Assembly (NCBI GenBank): GCA_964466115.1
Contig: CAYXMH010000002.1
Location: 182,978-246,977, forward strand
Origin: Pseudolysobacter sp964466115
GTDB taxonomy: Bacteria; Pseudomonadota; Gammaproteobacteria; Xanthomonadales; Rhodanobacteraceae
DNA length: 64,000 nucleotides
Direction of reading: 5' to 3'
The notes beneath the pieces are model-generated. The model was not told the origin of the DNA. It did no database searches and was given only the letters and a program-made list of their open reading frames with translations. The position numbers and the translations under genes were made by a program. How positions within the stretch are numbered: the stretch's first letter is position 1; every line of letters begins with the position of its first letter. Shown here one piece after another: positions 26,659 through 38,577 of the stretch.

Positions 26659-28935
26659 TCAATTCACCACCGCGGGTAATGTTTCCGCCGCATCGGCGGT
26701 GACCACCAACTCACCCTCGTTGACGCTCAACAACACCTTACCGCCCGCGGCCAATTTGCCAAACAAAAGCTCGTCGGCCAAGGCGCGCTTGACGTTTTCC
26801 TGGATCACTCGTGCCATGGGGCGTGCGCCCATCTGCGCATCAAAACCGTGCTCGGCCAGCCAACGACGCGATTCTTGATCGACATGCAACGACACGTGTT
26901 TTTCGTTGAGTTGGGCTTCAAGTTCAATCAAGAACTTATCGACCACGCGCAAGATGTGTTCAAGTTCCAACGGCGCAAATTGGATGATTGCATCAAGGCG
27001 ATTGCGGAATTCCGGAGTGAAGCTGCGCCGGATGATTTCCATCGCATCGGTGGCGTGGCTTTGTTCGACAAAGCCCATCGAGCGGCGCGCTGCCTGTGCT
27101 GCTCCGGCGTTGGTGGTCATCACCACGATCACGTTTTTGAAATTCGCTTCGCGGCCGTTGGTATCGGTCAATGCGCCGCGATCCATCACTTGCAATAGGA
27201 TATTGAACACGTCCGGATGGGCTTTCTCGATCTCGTCCAGCAATAGTACGCAATGCGGATGTTTGGTGATTTGTTCGGTCAGCAATCCGCCTTGATCAAA
27301 ACCGACGTAACCGGGAGGTGCACCGATCAAACGCGAAACGGAATGCGATTCCATGTATTCGGACATATCAAAACGCACCAGTTCAATGCCAAGCTGCATG
27401 GCCAACTGGCGTGTGACCTCGGTTTTTCCGACGCCAGTCGGGCCTGCCAATAAGAAGCAACCAATCGGCCGGCCAGGGTTACCTAGGCCGGAGCGCGCCA
27501 TCTTGATGCTGGCGGCGAGTGATTCGATCGCTTTGTCTTGACCGAACACCACCATTTTGAGATTGCGCTCCAAATTGCGCAGCACATCGCGATCAGAAAC
27601 CGAGACTTGCTTTGGTGGAATGCGCGCCATACGCGCGACGATGTATTCGATGTCGGCGACATCAATCACCTCCTTGCGTTGATCCTCCGGCATCAAACGT
27701 TGCCGCGCACCGGCCTCGTCGATCACATCGATGGCTTTATCGGGCAATAAGCGATCGGCAATGTGTTTGACCGATAGATCAACGGCAGCCTTTAACGCAT
27801 CCGCGGTGTATTCGACTTTGTGGTGCGTTTCAAAGCGCGATTTCAAACCGCGCAAGATTTCAATGCTATCGGCGATCGACGGCTCAACGATGTCGATTTT
27901 CTGAAAGCGACGCGCCAAGGCGTGGTCTTTTTCGAAAATGGCGCGGAACTCTTGAAACGTGGTCGAGCCAATGCAGCGCAACTCGCCGGAACCGAGCACC
28001 GGTTTGATCAAGTTAGACGCGTCCATCGTACCGCCCGAAGCAGAGCCTGCTCCGATGATCGTGTGAATTTCATCGATAAACAAAATCGCGTGCGGCTCTT
28101 TTTTAAGTTGCGTCAACACGCCTTTGAGACGCTTTTCAAAATCGCCGCGATATTTGGTCCCCGCGACCAAAGAGCCCAAATCGAGCGCATAAATCACGGC
28201 CGATCTCAGCACTTCCGGCACCTGATTCTCAACGATGCGTTTAGCCAGCCCCTCTGCCAACGCTGTTTTGCCAACACCGGCCTCACCCACATACAAGGGG
28301 TTGTTTTTACGTCGCCGGCATAACACTTGGATAGTGCGTTCGATTTCCTCTTGCCGGCCAATCAAAGGATCGATCTTACCTTGACGGGCAAGCTCGTTAA
28401 GATTGGTCGCGTATTCATTGAGCGGATTGCCGCGTACTTCTTCGCCACCCTCGCCTTCACGCCCCGCGTCCACGCTGCCAGGTTGTCCGCTCTGATCCTG
28501 GCCAATTTTGGCGATACCGTGCGAAATGTAATTGACCACGTCCAACCGGGTAATTTCCTGGCTGTTCAACAAATACACCGCATGCGAATCTTTTTCACCA
28601 AAAATAGCCACCAGCACATTGGCGCCCGTCACCTCTTTGCGGCCTGAGGACTGCACGTGATAAACCGCCCGCTGCAACACGCGCTGGAAACCCAACGTTG
28701 GTTGCGTGTCGCGATCGTCGTGCACCGGCAATACCGGCACCGATTCGATAATGATCGACTTCAGCTCTTTGCTAAGGCGCGCGATATTCGCGCCGCAAGC
28801 GCGCAAGACCGCCGCAGCCGAGGGGTTTTCCAGCAGCGCCAGCAGCAAATGCTCGACCGTCATGAATTCGTGGCGCTGCTCGCGCGCCTCTTTGTAACAA
28901 TGGCCGATCGTAAGCTCGAGGTCTTTACTGAACAT
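26659..28935 (-). CDS. clpA: ATP-dependent Clp protease ATP-binding subunit ClpA
   Basis: 758 residues, full length. Hexameric unfoldase feeding ClpP. The N-domain (1-~145) binds ClpS. The first AAA+ module has GEAGVGKTALAEGLA near residue 220 and the second has GPTGVGKTEVTRQLA near 500. Walker B motifs are ILFIDEIHTI and VLLLDEIEKAHPDVFN. It follows clpS by 50 bp on the same strand, as in E. coli. Together with aat and ClpS it completes the N-end-rule degradation route. Confidence 0.98.
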   Translation of the reverse strand: MFSKDLELTIGHCYKEAREQRHEFMTVEHLLLALLENPSAAAVLRACGANIARLSKELKSIIIESVPVLPVHDDRDTQPTLGFQRVLQRAVYHVQSSGRKEVTGANVLVAIFGEKDSHAVYLLNSQEITRLDVVNYISHGIAKIGQDQSGQPGSVDAGREGEGGEEVRGNPLNEYATNLNELARQGKIDPLIGRQEEIERTIQVLCRRRKNNPLYVGEAGVGKTALAEGLAKRIVENQVPEVLRSAVIYALDLGSLVAGTKYRGDFEKRLKGVLTQLKKEPHAILFIDEIHTIIGAGSASGGTMDASNLIKPVLGSGELRCIGSTTFQEFRAIFEKDHALARRFQKIDIVEPSIADSIEILRGLKSRFETHHKVEYTADALKAAVDLSVKHIADRLLPDKAIDVIDEAGARQRLMPEDQRKEVIDVADIEYIVARMARIPPKQVSVSDRDVLRNLERNLKMVVFGQDKAIESLAASIKMARSGLGNPGRPIGCFLLAGPTGVGKTEVTRQLAMQLGIELVRFDMSEYMESHSVSRLIGAPPGYVGFDQGGLLTEQITKHPHCVLLLDEIEKAHPDVFNILLQVMDRGALTDTNGREANFKNVIVVMTTNAGAAQAARRSMGFVEQSHATDAMEIIRRSFTPEFRNRLDAIIQFAPLELEHILRVVDKFLIELEAQLNEKHVSLHVDQESRRWLAEHGFDAQMGARPMARVIQENVKRALADELLFGKLAAGGKVLLSVNEGELVVTADAAETLPAVVN

Positions 28936-28985
28936 CGTCGCACAGCCTTTGATAATTGGAAGAATCCATACTCATATATGGGCGT

Positions 28986-29306
28986 TTACGCCTTTTCCAT
29001 CGTGCACATTAACGGGTGTTGGTTTGACCGTGAAAAATCATTGACTTGAGCCACCTTGCTCTCCGCCACATCACGGCTAAACACGCCACACACGCCTTTG
29101 CCGCGCGTATGCACATGTAACATAATTTGGGTGGCTTGCTCGCGGTTCATGCTAAAAAAAGTCTCCAACACTACGATTACAAAGTCCATGGGGGTGAAAT
29201 CGTCATTCAGCAGTACAACTTGAAAAAGCGGTGGACGTTGCACTTGCGGGCGAGATTCCTCTACCGCCAACCCGTGGTGATGTTGTTTGTCGGTTTGTTG
29301 ACCCAT
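28986..29306 (-). CDS. clpS: ClpS adaptor (N-recognin)
   Basis: 106 residues from the ATG at 29306. An upstream frame to 29360 is open but gives an unlikely N-terminus. The adaptor binds bulky N-terminal residues and delivers substrates to ClpA. The core has the signature VVLLNDDFTPMDFVIVVLET, then HVHTRGKGVCGVFSRDVAE. It has an extended, probably disordered N-terminus as usual for gating ClpA. It is followed immediately by clpA and divergent from nudJ. Confidence 0.96.
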   Translation of the reverse strand: MGQQTDKQHHHGLAVEESRPQVQRPPLFQVVLLNDDFTPMDFVIVVLETFFSMNREQATQIMLHVHTRGKGVCGVFSRDVAESKVAQVNDFSRSNQHPLMCTMEKA

Positions 29307-29456
29307 TCCGTTCCATACTGTCAAGTTAATTACTTGATCCAAGTATAACGCCGAGAACACACCGCGTTAACGTAAGATATGCCAGTAAACGGCTTGTGTA
29401 CTATCCTGCCTCCCTAATTAGTCCCTACCCGCTGAACCGCCCTTAACGGAGTCGAC

Positions 29457-29918
29457 TTGGAAAAAAGCAACGCCATTTGGCGACCCGATGTAACCGTTGC
29501 AACCATCGTGCCGCAGGCGGAACGCTTTCTGCTAGTGGAAGAAACCGTGCACGGTCGTTTGGTGCTGAATCAGCCAGCCGGGCATTTAGAGCGGGGAGAA
29601 TCGTTGCATCAGGCCGCGTGCCGGGAAACCTTGGAGGAAACGGGCTGGGTGGTCGATCTGGTAGCGCTGGTTGGGGTTTATCAATGGTCGTCCCCATCGG
29701 GCCGACATTTCGTGCGGTTTACCTTCGCCGCGCAAGCCCTCACCCACGATCCTAAGCGTCAACTCGATGAGGGCATTGTGCAGGCGCTGTGGCTTACCCG
29801 CGCACAGATGGAAGCGCAAACACCGAAGCTGCGCAGCCCTTTTATCTTAAAAAGCCTGGATGATTACCTGGCTGGCCGTCTTTTACCGCTGACCGCGGTC
29901 CACTTGCTGCCAAGCTAA
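29457..29918 (+). CDS. nudJ: Nudix phosphatase of the NudJ type
   Basis: 153 residues from a TTG start supported by GGAG seven bases upstream. The Nudix box GX5EX7REUXEEXGU is intact at residues 42-64 (GHLERGE, RETLEETGW). In E. coli NudJ (YmfB) hydrolyses nucleotides and HMP-pyrophosphate and lies directly upstream of mnmA. The same order is seen here, which is the main reason for naming it NudJ. Eleven bp separate it from mnmA. Confidence 0.9.
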   Translation: MEKSNAIWRPDVTVATIVPQAERFLLVEETVHGRLVLNQPAGHLERGESLHQAACRETLEETGWVVDLVALVGVYQWSSPSGRHFVRFTFAAQALTHDPKRQLDEGIVQALWLTRAQMEAQTPKLRSPFILKSLDDYLAGRLLPLTAVHLLPS

Positions 29919-29928
29919 AGTCAGTTCA

Positions 29929-31041
29929 ATGACGGCGCCGCTCATTATGGTGGGACTTTCGGGCGGGGTGGACTCCTCGGTTGCGGCCTTGCTGTTGCAG
30001 CAAAGCGGCCAGCGCATCGCCGGTTTATTCATGAAAAACTGGGAGGAGGATGACAGCGCCTCGAATTGCACGGCAGAAATTGACGCACAAGATGCGCAAG
30101 CGGTATGTCTCAAGCTAGGTATCCCCTTCTATACCCGCAATTTTTCTACCGAATACTGGGATCAGGTTTTTACCGAATTCTTAGCCGAATACGCCGCCGG
30201 ACGCACGCCAAATCCGGATGTGCTGTGCAACCGCGAAATCAAGTTCAAAACCTTCTTAGAGCATGCGCAAGATCTTGGCGCCGACACCATCGCCACCGGT
30301 CATTACGCGCGCATCGATTGCCTGGATGGCCGATATCGATTGCTGCGTGGACGCGATGGCAATAAAGATCAAAGCTATTTTCTTTACACCTTAGGGCAAC
30401 CCGAACTTTCCCGCACGCAATTCCCGATTGGTGAGCTACTAAAACCCGATGTGCGACAAATGGCTGAGGCAGCAAACCTAATAACGCACGCAAAAAAAGA
30501 CTCCACCGGCATTTGCTTTATCGGTGAGCGCAACTTCCGCGAGTTTCTCGGTCGTTATTTACCGGCGCGCCCGGGTGAAATGCGCACACCGGATAACCAA
30601 TGTGTTGGTCAGCACCAAGGCGTGATGTATTACACCTTGGGCCAACGCCAAGGGCTTGGCATTGGCGGACGTCGTGATGCCGCTGCAGAACCTTGGTACG
30701 TGATCGGGAAAAATGTCGCCGAAAACCTATTGTATGTGGCTCAAAGCCAAGAAAATCGTTGGTTGCAGAGCACTCGATTAAGCGCAAGCCAATTAACTTG
30801 GACAGCCGGAAAACCACCCTCGGACGCATTTTCCTGCAGCGCGAAAACCCGTTATCGCCAATCCGACCAAGAATGTTCGGTGAAGCTAACGCCATCCAGT
30901 TGCGAAGTGCATTTCGCATCCCCGCAACGTGCAGTCACTCCCGGCCAATCGGTGGTATTTTACCGCGATGAAGAATGTCTTGGCGGCGGCATTATCGAGG
31001 CCACCGACGCTCCTTACGGCGGACTTAAGCCCATCCCATGA
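29929..31041 (+). CDS. mnmA: tRNA-specific 2-thiouridylase MnmA
   Basis: 370 residues. It thiolates U34 of tRNA-Lys, tRNA-Glu and tRNA-Gln. The ATP-binding PP-loop SGGVDSS is at 11-17. The two catalytic cysteines are at Cys100 (NPDVLCNREIKF) and Cys196 (DSTGICFIGER). The C-terminal beta-barrel domains follow. The gene overlaps hflD by four bases (ATGA), giving the nudJ-mnmA-hflD operon. Confidence 0.97.
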   Translation: MTAPLIMVGLSGGVDSSVAALLLQQSGQRIAGLFMKNWEEDDSASNCTAEIDAQDAQAVCLKLGIPFYTRNFSTEYWDQVFTEFLAEYAAGRTPNPDVLCNREIKFKTFLEHAQDLGADTIATGHYARIDCLDGRYRLLRGRDGNKDQSYFLYTLGQPELSRTQFPIGELLKPDVRQMAEAANLITHAKKDSTGICFIGERNFREFLGRYLPARPGEMRTPDNQCVGQHQGVMYYTLGQRQGLGIGGRRDAAAEPWYVIGKNVAENLLYVAQSQENRWLQSTRLSASQLTWTAGKPPSDAFSCSAKTRYRQSDQECSVKLTPSSCEVHFASPQRAVTPGQSVVFYRDEECLGGGIIEATDAPYGGLKPIP

Positions 31042-31664
31042 ATGAAGTGCGCGTCATTGCCCTGGCCGGCCTATTCCAAGCCATCGCGCTGGTCCGTGAA
31101 ACGGCCACTCAAGGCCGCATCGACGACGAGGCCGCATTCAACGCCAGCATCGAAAGCCTGCTCCGCATCGACGCGGACAGCCCAGCCGCAGTTTTCGGCG
31201 GACTGGATGGCATTCGTTTGGGGCTGCGAACCCTGATCGTGCAACTCGACAGCCCAGAGCGCGATCTTGATCTTACCCGGATGATGATCGCCATACTGCA
31301 ATTGCAACGCCGTCTTGAACGGCGCACAGATATGCTAAACCGCATTCGTGACGGGGTGATCAGTCTTGAACGCCAAGTCGAGCATTTTGGCGCCACTCAC
31401 CCAACTGTGCTGGCAAGGCTCGCCGAGATCTACAGCGACACCTTATCGCACCTGCGCCCGCGCATTGTGGTGCACGGCAATCCGCTGTATTTGTCGCAAA
31501 CAGGCATGGTGAATCAAATTCGCGCCACCTTGCTCGCCGCCATTCGCTCCGCCGTTTTATGGCGCCAAATGGGCGGACGCCAATGGCGGTTGATTGTGCA
31601 TCGGCGTGAATACAGCATGATCGCGCGCGGGCTTTTGACTCGGAGTACCTTGGATGCCGGTTAG
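31038..31664 (+). CDS. hflD: High-frequency lysogenisation protein HflD homologue
   Basis: 208 residues, mostly helical, with the family start ALAGLFQAIALVRETATQG and inner motifs FGGLDGIRLGLRTLIVQL and LSQTGMVNQIRATLLAAIRS. In E. coli HflD (YcfC) is a membrane-associated protein that binds lambda CII; its housekeeping role is unclear. Its ATG overlaps the mnmA stop codon. In E. coli purB follows; here it does not, and an intergenic repeat plus acnA come next. Confidence 0.93.
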   Translation: MNEVRVIALAGLFQAIALVRETATQGRIDDEAAFNASIESLLRIDADSPAAVFGGLDGIRLGLRTLIVQLDSPERDLDLTRMMIAILQLQRRLERRTDMLNRIRDGVISLERQVEHFGATHPTVLARLAEIYSDTLSHLRPRIVVHGNPLYLSQTGMVNQIRATLLAAIRSAVLWRQMGGRQWRLIVHRREYSMIARGLLTRSTLDAG

Positions 31665-31717
31665 TGCTTTGACGTTACTTACAGAGCAAATTTAAGAAAC
31701 AATGAGTGCTTCACAGG

Positions 31718-31800
31718 CCATTCACCCTTCGACTCCGCTGCGCTACGCTCAGAGCGAACGGCCGGTCGTTCGTGGTGAGCAACGTCGAACCATGAACGGC
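31718..31800. repeat. Dispersed palindromic repeat, GTCGAAGCA family, copy 2
   Basis: A longer variant with TTCACCCTTCGACTCCGCTG and CTCAGAGCGAACGG, followed by GTTCGTGGTGAGC, GTCGAACCATGAACGG. It contains two opposed half-elements. It lies in the 269-bp gap between hflD and acnA, which should also contain the acnA promoter. Confidence 0.7.
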
Positions 31801-31933
31801 CTTTAGAATCTCATTCGCTCAATGAAACTCGCCCTTTCCACGATTCATCATTCACTGAAGCCTGCACATACGTCATAATAGCGCGTTAAATTTATTCCCC
31901 GATTCAACACACAAAAAACGCCAGGAGAACGCC

Positions 31934-34702
<2,769 letters not shown>

Positions 34703-34723
34703 TGTAAAACAACCGACCATTCG

Positions 34724-36415
34724 ATGAATAACGTCTATCCATGGCTGGCAAGCTACCCGGAAGGGGTACCGGCTACGATTGATTTGCGGGAATACGCCTC
34801 AATCGCCGCCGTGCTTGAAACCGCGTGTGAGCGCTTTTGCCATCACCCGGCCTTCGCCAATATGGGAAAGACGCTGACCTACGCCGACATGGATCGGCTG
34901 AGTGCGCAATTCGCTTCTTACTTACTCAATACGATAAAGCTTAAAAAAGGTGATCGAGTTGCGCTGATGTTGCCGAATTTGTTGCAGTACCCAATTGCGA
35001 TTTTCGGGGTGCTGCGCGCGGGAATGGTCGTTGTAAATACCAATCCAATGTATACCCCGCGCGAGTTGCTGCATCAGCTTAACGATTCCGGCGCCCGCGC
35101 TATCGTTGTTCTGGACAACTTCGCGGCCACGTTAAGCAAAGTATTGCCGCAAACATCCTGCACCCACGTCATTACCACCGGCGCAGGCGATTTACTGAAC
35201 TTTCCTAAATCGGCATTGATCAATTTCGCAATGAAATATTTAAAGAAGATGGTGCCAAAGTACCATCTTCCGCAATCAATTCGTTTCCACGCAGTATTAA
35301 GAGCCGGTGCACAGCAAGCGCTGCCAAAAATGGATATCGGCCCGGACGACATCGCTTTTTTGCAGTACACCGGCGGCACCACCGGCGTGGCCAAAGGAGC
35401 CATGCTGAGCCACGGCAACTTAGTCGCTAACATGCAACAATGTTCCATTTGGCTACAAACTAACGCCCGCGAAGGCGAAGAAATCATTATCACGGCGCTG
35501 CCGCTTTACCATATCTTTGCATTGACCGCGAACTGCCTGGTGTTTATGAAATTCGGGGGCTTCAACCATCTCATTACCAATCCGCGCAACATGCCGGCGT
35601 TTGTAAAAACATTGAAGAAAATCCCCTTCACTGCCATTACCGGCGTCAACACTTTGTTCAATGGCTTACTCAATACCCCCGGCTTCGATAGCGTGGATTT
35701 TTCCAATCTGCGCATGTCGCTCGGCGGTGGCATGGCCGTGCAACGCAGCGTTGCCGATCGATGGAAAAAAGTGACTGGCTGCACACTGGTTGAAGCCTAT
35801 GGTCTAACTGAAACCTCACCTGCCGCCTGCATGAATCCGCTGAGTCTGCCAGCATACAATGGTGCTATCGGACTACCGATTCCTTCCACCGAAGCATCGA
35901 TACAAGACGACAACGGCAATCACCTTGAATACGGCGAAATCGGCGAGTTATGCATCCGCGGTCCGCAGGTGATGAAAGGTTATTGGAACCGCCCTGAGGA
36001 AACCGCCAAAGTACTGATGGCGGATGGCTGGCTGCGCACCGGCGATATTGCAAAAATGGATGAAAAAGGATTTTGTTACATTGTAGATAGAAAAAAAGAC
36101 ATGATCCTGGTGTCTGGCTTCAACGTTTATCCCAATGAAATTGAAGATGTCGTGGCGCAGCACCCGGGGGTGCTGGAAGTGGCCGCCGTCGGCGTAGCGG
36201 ATGAAAAATCCGGAGAGGCGGTAAAGATCGTCGTGGTGAAAAAAGACCCCAACTTAAGCGCGGATGATCTAAAGGAGCATTGCCGCAATAATCTAACCGG
36301 CTATAAATTGCCGAAATACATCGAATTTCGCGACGCCTTGCCAAAAAGCAATGTCGGCAAGATCTTGCGCCGAGAGCTGCGCGAAGCCGCTAGCGCATCA
36401 CCGAACCATACTTAG
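34724..36415 (+). CDS. fadD: Long-chain fatty acyl-CoA ligase (rpfB-type)
   Basis: 563 residues. An ATP-dependent enzyme that activates long-chain fatty acids to CoA thioesters. The AMP-binding P-loop YTGGTTGVAKGA lies near residue 214. The family motifs VEAYGLTETSPA, GWLRTGDIAKMDEKGF and DRKKDMILVSGFNVYPNEIE are all present, as is the C-terminal catalytic lysine region LPKSNVGKILRRELR. In Xanthomonas the equivalent gene rpfB lies just before rpfF and is implicated in turnover of DSF signal fatty acids. Here a small opposed PilZ gene separates the two. Confidence 0.95.
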   Translation: MNNVYPWLASYPEGVPATIDLREYASIAAVLETACERFCHHPAFANMGKTLTYADMDRLSAQFASYLLNTIKLKKGDRVALMLPNLLQYPIAIFGVLRAGMVVVNTNPMYTPRELLHQLNDSGARAIVVLDNFAATLSKVLPQTSCTHVITTGAGDLLNFPKSALINFAMKYLKKMVPKYHLPQSIRFHAVLRAGAQQALPKMDIGPDDIAFLQYTGGTTGVAKGAMLSHGNLVANMQQCSIWLQTNAREGEEIIITALPLYHIFALTANCLVFMKFGGFNHLITNPRNMPAFVKTLKKIPFTAITGVNTLFNGLLNTPGFDSVDFSNLRMSLGGGMAVQRSVADRWKKVTGCTLVEAYGLTETSPAACMNPLSLPAYNGAIGLPIPSTEASIQDDNGNHLEYGEIGELCIRGPQVMKGYWNRPEETAKVLMADGWLRTGDIAKMDEKGFCYIVDRKKDMILVSGFNVYPNEIEDVVAQHPGVLEVAAVGVADEKSGEAVKIVVVKKDPNLSADDLKEHCRNNLTGYKLPKYIEFRDALPKSNVGKILRRELREAASASPNHT

Positions 36416-36478
36416 ACTTGTATAAACGACCCGCCACAAGCAGCGAGCTATTTGTTAGTAGGCTGGCAGTTTACGAAA

Positions 36479-36549
36479 CCCGTTCATGCTGAGCCTGTCG
36501 ACTCACCGAGGCTTTTCCGTTCACCCTGCGACAAGCTCAGTGCGAACGG
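36479..36549. repeat. Dispersed palindromic repeat, GTCGAAGCA family, copy 3
   Basis: CCGTTCATGCTGAGC at one end and GCTCAGTGCGAACGG at the other, with a TTTTCCGTTCACCC interior. It lies between the convergent fadD and PilZ genes and may help end both transcripts. Confidence 0.75.
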
Positions 36550-36605
36550 AAAAGAGACGTTTTTGTTGACGCCCCAAGCAGTGGGAATTAAACCCCGTGG
36601 ATCAA

Positions 36606-36944
36606 TTAATCCACAAACGGCTCCAGCTTATCGGCATAGCCGCCAAGCAAATTCCACAAAGGCACTTCTTTTTCAGCCGGTATGCGCGCATAAGCGAACC
36701 CGAGGTGGTGTTCGGTGACACGCATCACCATGGCCTCAACATGGATGGTGAACCCATCGCCAATCAGCATATCGAGGATATAGATCTCTCCGCTCATGCC
36801 ATGCCAATCCTCCGGACGTCGCACCAACACACCGGTGGCGGAGATGTCTTCAAGTTCGGATGACCAAGCGCTGTCACCGTGCATCATTAGCACCGCCGAA
36901 CGCATCGGCATACGCGCGTGACGCTTTGTTAAAGACTGAGCCAT
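36606..36944 (-). CDS. PilZ-domain protein (candidate c-di-GMP receptor)
   Basis: 112 residues from the ATG at 36944, a single PilZ domain with no other module. Both c-di-GMP-binding motifs of the family are visible: an RxxxR-type stretch RHARMPMR at 8-15 and DISATG at 33-38 (D/NxSxxG). The rest is the expected small beta-barrel (IYILDMLIGDGFTIHVEAMV, HLGFAYARI). It lies on the opposite strand between fadD (rpfB) and rpfF, inside the quorum-sensing cluster whose output regulator RpfG belongs to the c-di-GMP phosphodiesterase family. A role reading c-di-GMP is likely; its target is unknown. Confidence 0.88.
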   Translation of the reverse strand: MAQSLTKRHARMPMRSAVLMMHGDSAWSSELEDISATGVLVRRPEDWHGMSGEIYILDMLIGDGFTIHVEAMVMRVTEHHLGFAYARIPAEKEVPLWNLLGGYADKLEPFVD

Positions 36945-37580
36945 AAGCAATCAGCGAATGTTTCGTTGACACATGTTGTAGCCGAGCCTTCTAAGAAAAG
37001 CAATCCGAAGCATCCCCTGGGACCTGTCAAAGGTTGAGTCCAGTGGTTTTTATAACTGGCTGAATTAAAATAAAATATCATTGGCGCAGCGGTTTAACAC
37101 CGCCCAAAATCCATCGACCTTTTCGTAAGATTCGGTCTTGCTAGGGCAACCCTGCAGAAGGACAAGTACCCGCGAGCCCAACGTGCGCGACGTGCCGCGG
37201 CCTACCTTCAAGCTCGGCTTTCATTACAAAGGCATTGCGGTAAAAAAGTAAGTTTAGTGGCTATTTACGTGATTTATCTGTCAATTTTCTTAAGCTTTTC
37301 CAGCGAATCTCGTGGCTTCATCATCGGCTATCCCACTAACCCATTCGCCGCATGTTGCAGGGCCGTATAAGGGTGAGATTAAGCACCATTGTTGCCAACT
37401 GCAGAAGTCCGAAATTTAATTAAAAAAGTTTTAATTTGCCCTCCCACTAAACGGTTTGTCCTGTACACTTAACGATGATCAAGCGTGCCGCTGCGCGCTT
37501 GAGACCTGAGTCCAGAAATGTTCTGCCGCTTCCGATAACTTAAAGATCGAGTGGCCCCATCAGCCCATAGGGGAAATGCC
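36945..37580. other. 636-bp gene-free region upstream of rpfF
   Basis: No convincing gene. It must contain the divergent promoters of the PilZ gene and rpfF. The rpfF-proximal part is AT-rich (AAATTTAATTAAAAAAGTTT at about 37412). A 7-bp-stem hairpin lies at 37479-37502 (TCAAGCG/CGCTTGA), about 80 bp before the rpfF start. A short frame ending around 37251 (FKLGFHYKGIAVKK) has no start and may be a decayed gene fragment. AGGGG at about 37568 is the rpfF ribosome-binding site. Confidence 0.6.
37479..37502 (+). promoter_or_regulatory. Leader hairpin upstream of rpfF
   Basis: A perfect 7-bp stem TCAAGCG/CGCTTGA with a 10-base loop lies between the AT-rich putative promoter zone and the rpfF start codon. 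It could be a 5'-UTR structure; there is no direct evidence of function. Confidence 0.3.
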
Positions 37581-38519
37581 ATGATCGCTATTGATACCAT
37601 TAACCGCATGCCTGGATACCATACTTTGCGCACGCAAACGGATCTTGCCGCAAATACCCACTGGTGCTTCATGCACGCGCAGCGCTTCGCCGCCGATCTG
37701 CAATACCGTCCGTGTTTTTCTCCGCTGATGTTGAAGGACATTCGCGAGTTCCAGCGCAATATCTTGGAACAATTGCGCCGCCCAGTGTGCGACTCCGCCT
37801 CCCCTGCCATGGCGCACTTGGTACTCGCCTCCGATGCCTCTGTCTTTAATTTGGGCGGCGATCTCGATTTGTTCAGCCGGCTGATTCGCAATAATGATCG
37901 CAAAGCATTGCTCGCATACGCGCGTCAATGCGTGGAAGGCGTGTATGCGTTTCACACGCACCTAAATGAAAATTTGCACACCATCGCTTTGGTGCAAGGT
38001 GATGCCCTCGGCGGCGGGTTTGAAGCGGCGCTGAGCTGCCAAACGATCATCGCCGAAAGCGGTGTCAGCATGGGATTGCCGGAAGTGATATTTGATCTTT
38101 TCCCGGGCATGGGCGCTTATTCTTTCTTATGCAAACGCGTGGCTCCGGCTCTTGCCGAAAAAATGATCCTGAACGGATCGATGTACTCGTCGGACGATCT
38201 GTACCGCATGGGCGTGGTTGATATTCTGGTGCCACGTGGCGACGGAATCGGCGCGGTGCATGATTTCATTCGTAAGAACCAACGGATTGCCCACGCCAGA
38301 CAGGCCATGAGCCGAGTGCGCGCGATATGCGAGCCGATTCGCCTGGAGGAATTGATGGCCGTTACCGAAATTTGGGTAGACACCGCCATGCAGTTGGGTG
38401 AGAAATCATTGCGCACAATGGAGCGTTTGGTCCGGGCACAGCAACGTCGCGAAACGGCCTCCCCCGCCGAATTGGCACTGCCTTCCTTGGCGCAACATCC
38501 GCTGCAAGAAGCCGTATAA
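37581..38519 (+). CDS. rpfF: DSF synthase RpfF (enoyl-CoA hydratase-like)
   Basis: 312 residues, crotonase fold. RpfF makes the diffusible signal factor, a cis-2-unsaturated fatty acid, from 3-hydroxyacyl-ACP through dehydration and thioester cleavage. The two catalytic glutamates of the family are present: Glu148 in GDALGGGFEAALSC and Glu168 in MGLPEVIFDLFPGMGAYS. The oxyanion region FNLGGDLDLFSRLI is at 89-102. The FPGMGAYS stretch and long helical C-terminus separate RpfF from beta-oxidation hydratases. The ATG at 37581 has AGGGG upstream. It converges with the rpfG-rpfC pair, as in Xanthomonas. Confidence 0.95.
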   Translation: MIAIDTINRMPGYHTLRTQTDLAANTHWCFMHAQRFAADLQYRPCFSPLMLKDIREFQRNILEQLRRPVCDSASPAMAHLVLASDASVFNLGGDLDLFSRLIRNNDRKALLAYARQCVEGVYAFHTHLNENLHTIALVQGDALGGGFEAALSCQTIIAESGVSMGLPEVIFDLFPGMGAYSFLCKRVAPALAEKMILNGSMYSSDDLYRMGVVDILVPRGDGIGAVHDFIRKNQRIAHARQAMSRVRAICEPIRLEELMAVTEIWVDTAMQLGEKSLRTMERLVRAQQRRETASPAELALPSLAQHPLQEAV

Positions 38520-38540
38520 ACACACATCTTCCTATGGGCC

Positions 38541-38573
38541 TTTGGGCAGCGCGCAGCAGCGCTGCCCATTTCA
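38541..38573 (+). terminator. Rho-independent terminator after rpfF
   Basis: A perfect 10-bp stem TGGGCAGCGC/GCGCTGCCCA with a 6-base loop is followed by TTTCAT, 23 bp after the rpfF stop codon. It lies between convergent rpfF and rpfC and may serve both. Confidence 0.7.
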
Positions 38574-38577
38574 TCGC

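Noticed and set aside
37160..37255. Coding-like fragment ending FKLGFHYKGIAVKK upstream of rpfF
   Set aside because: No start codon or domain support; weak resemblance to small DNA-binding proteins is not enough to call a gene.
37469..37903. 144-residue minus-strand frame over the rpfF 5' end
   Set aside because: Shadow of rpfF with a Ser/Arg-rich composition; rpfF has catalytic residues and a good ribosome-binding site.
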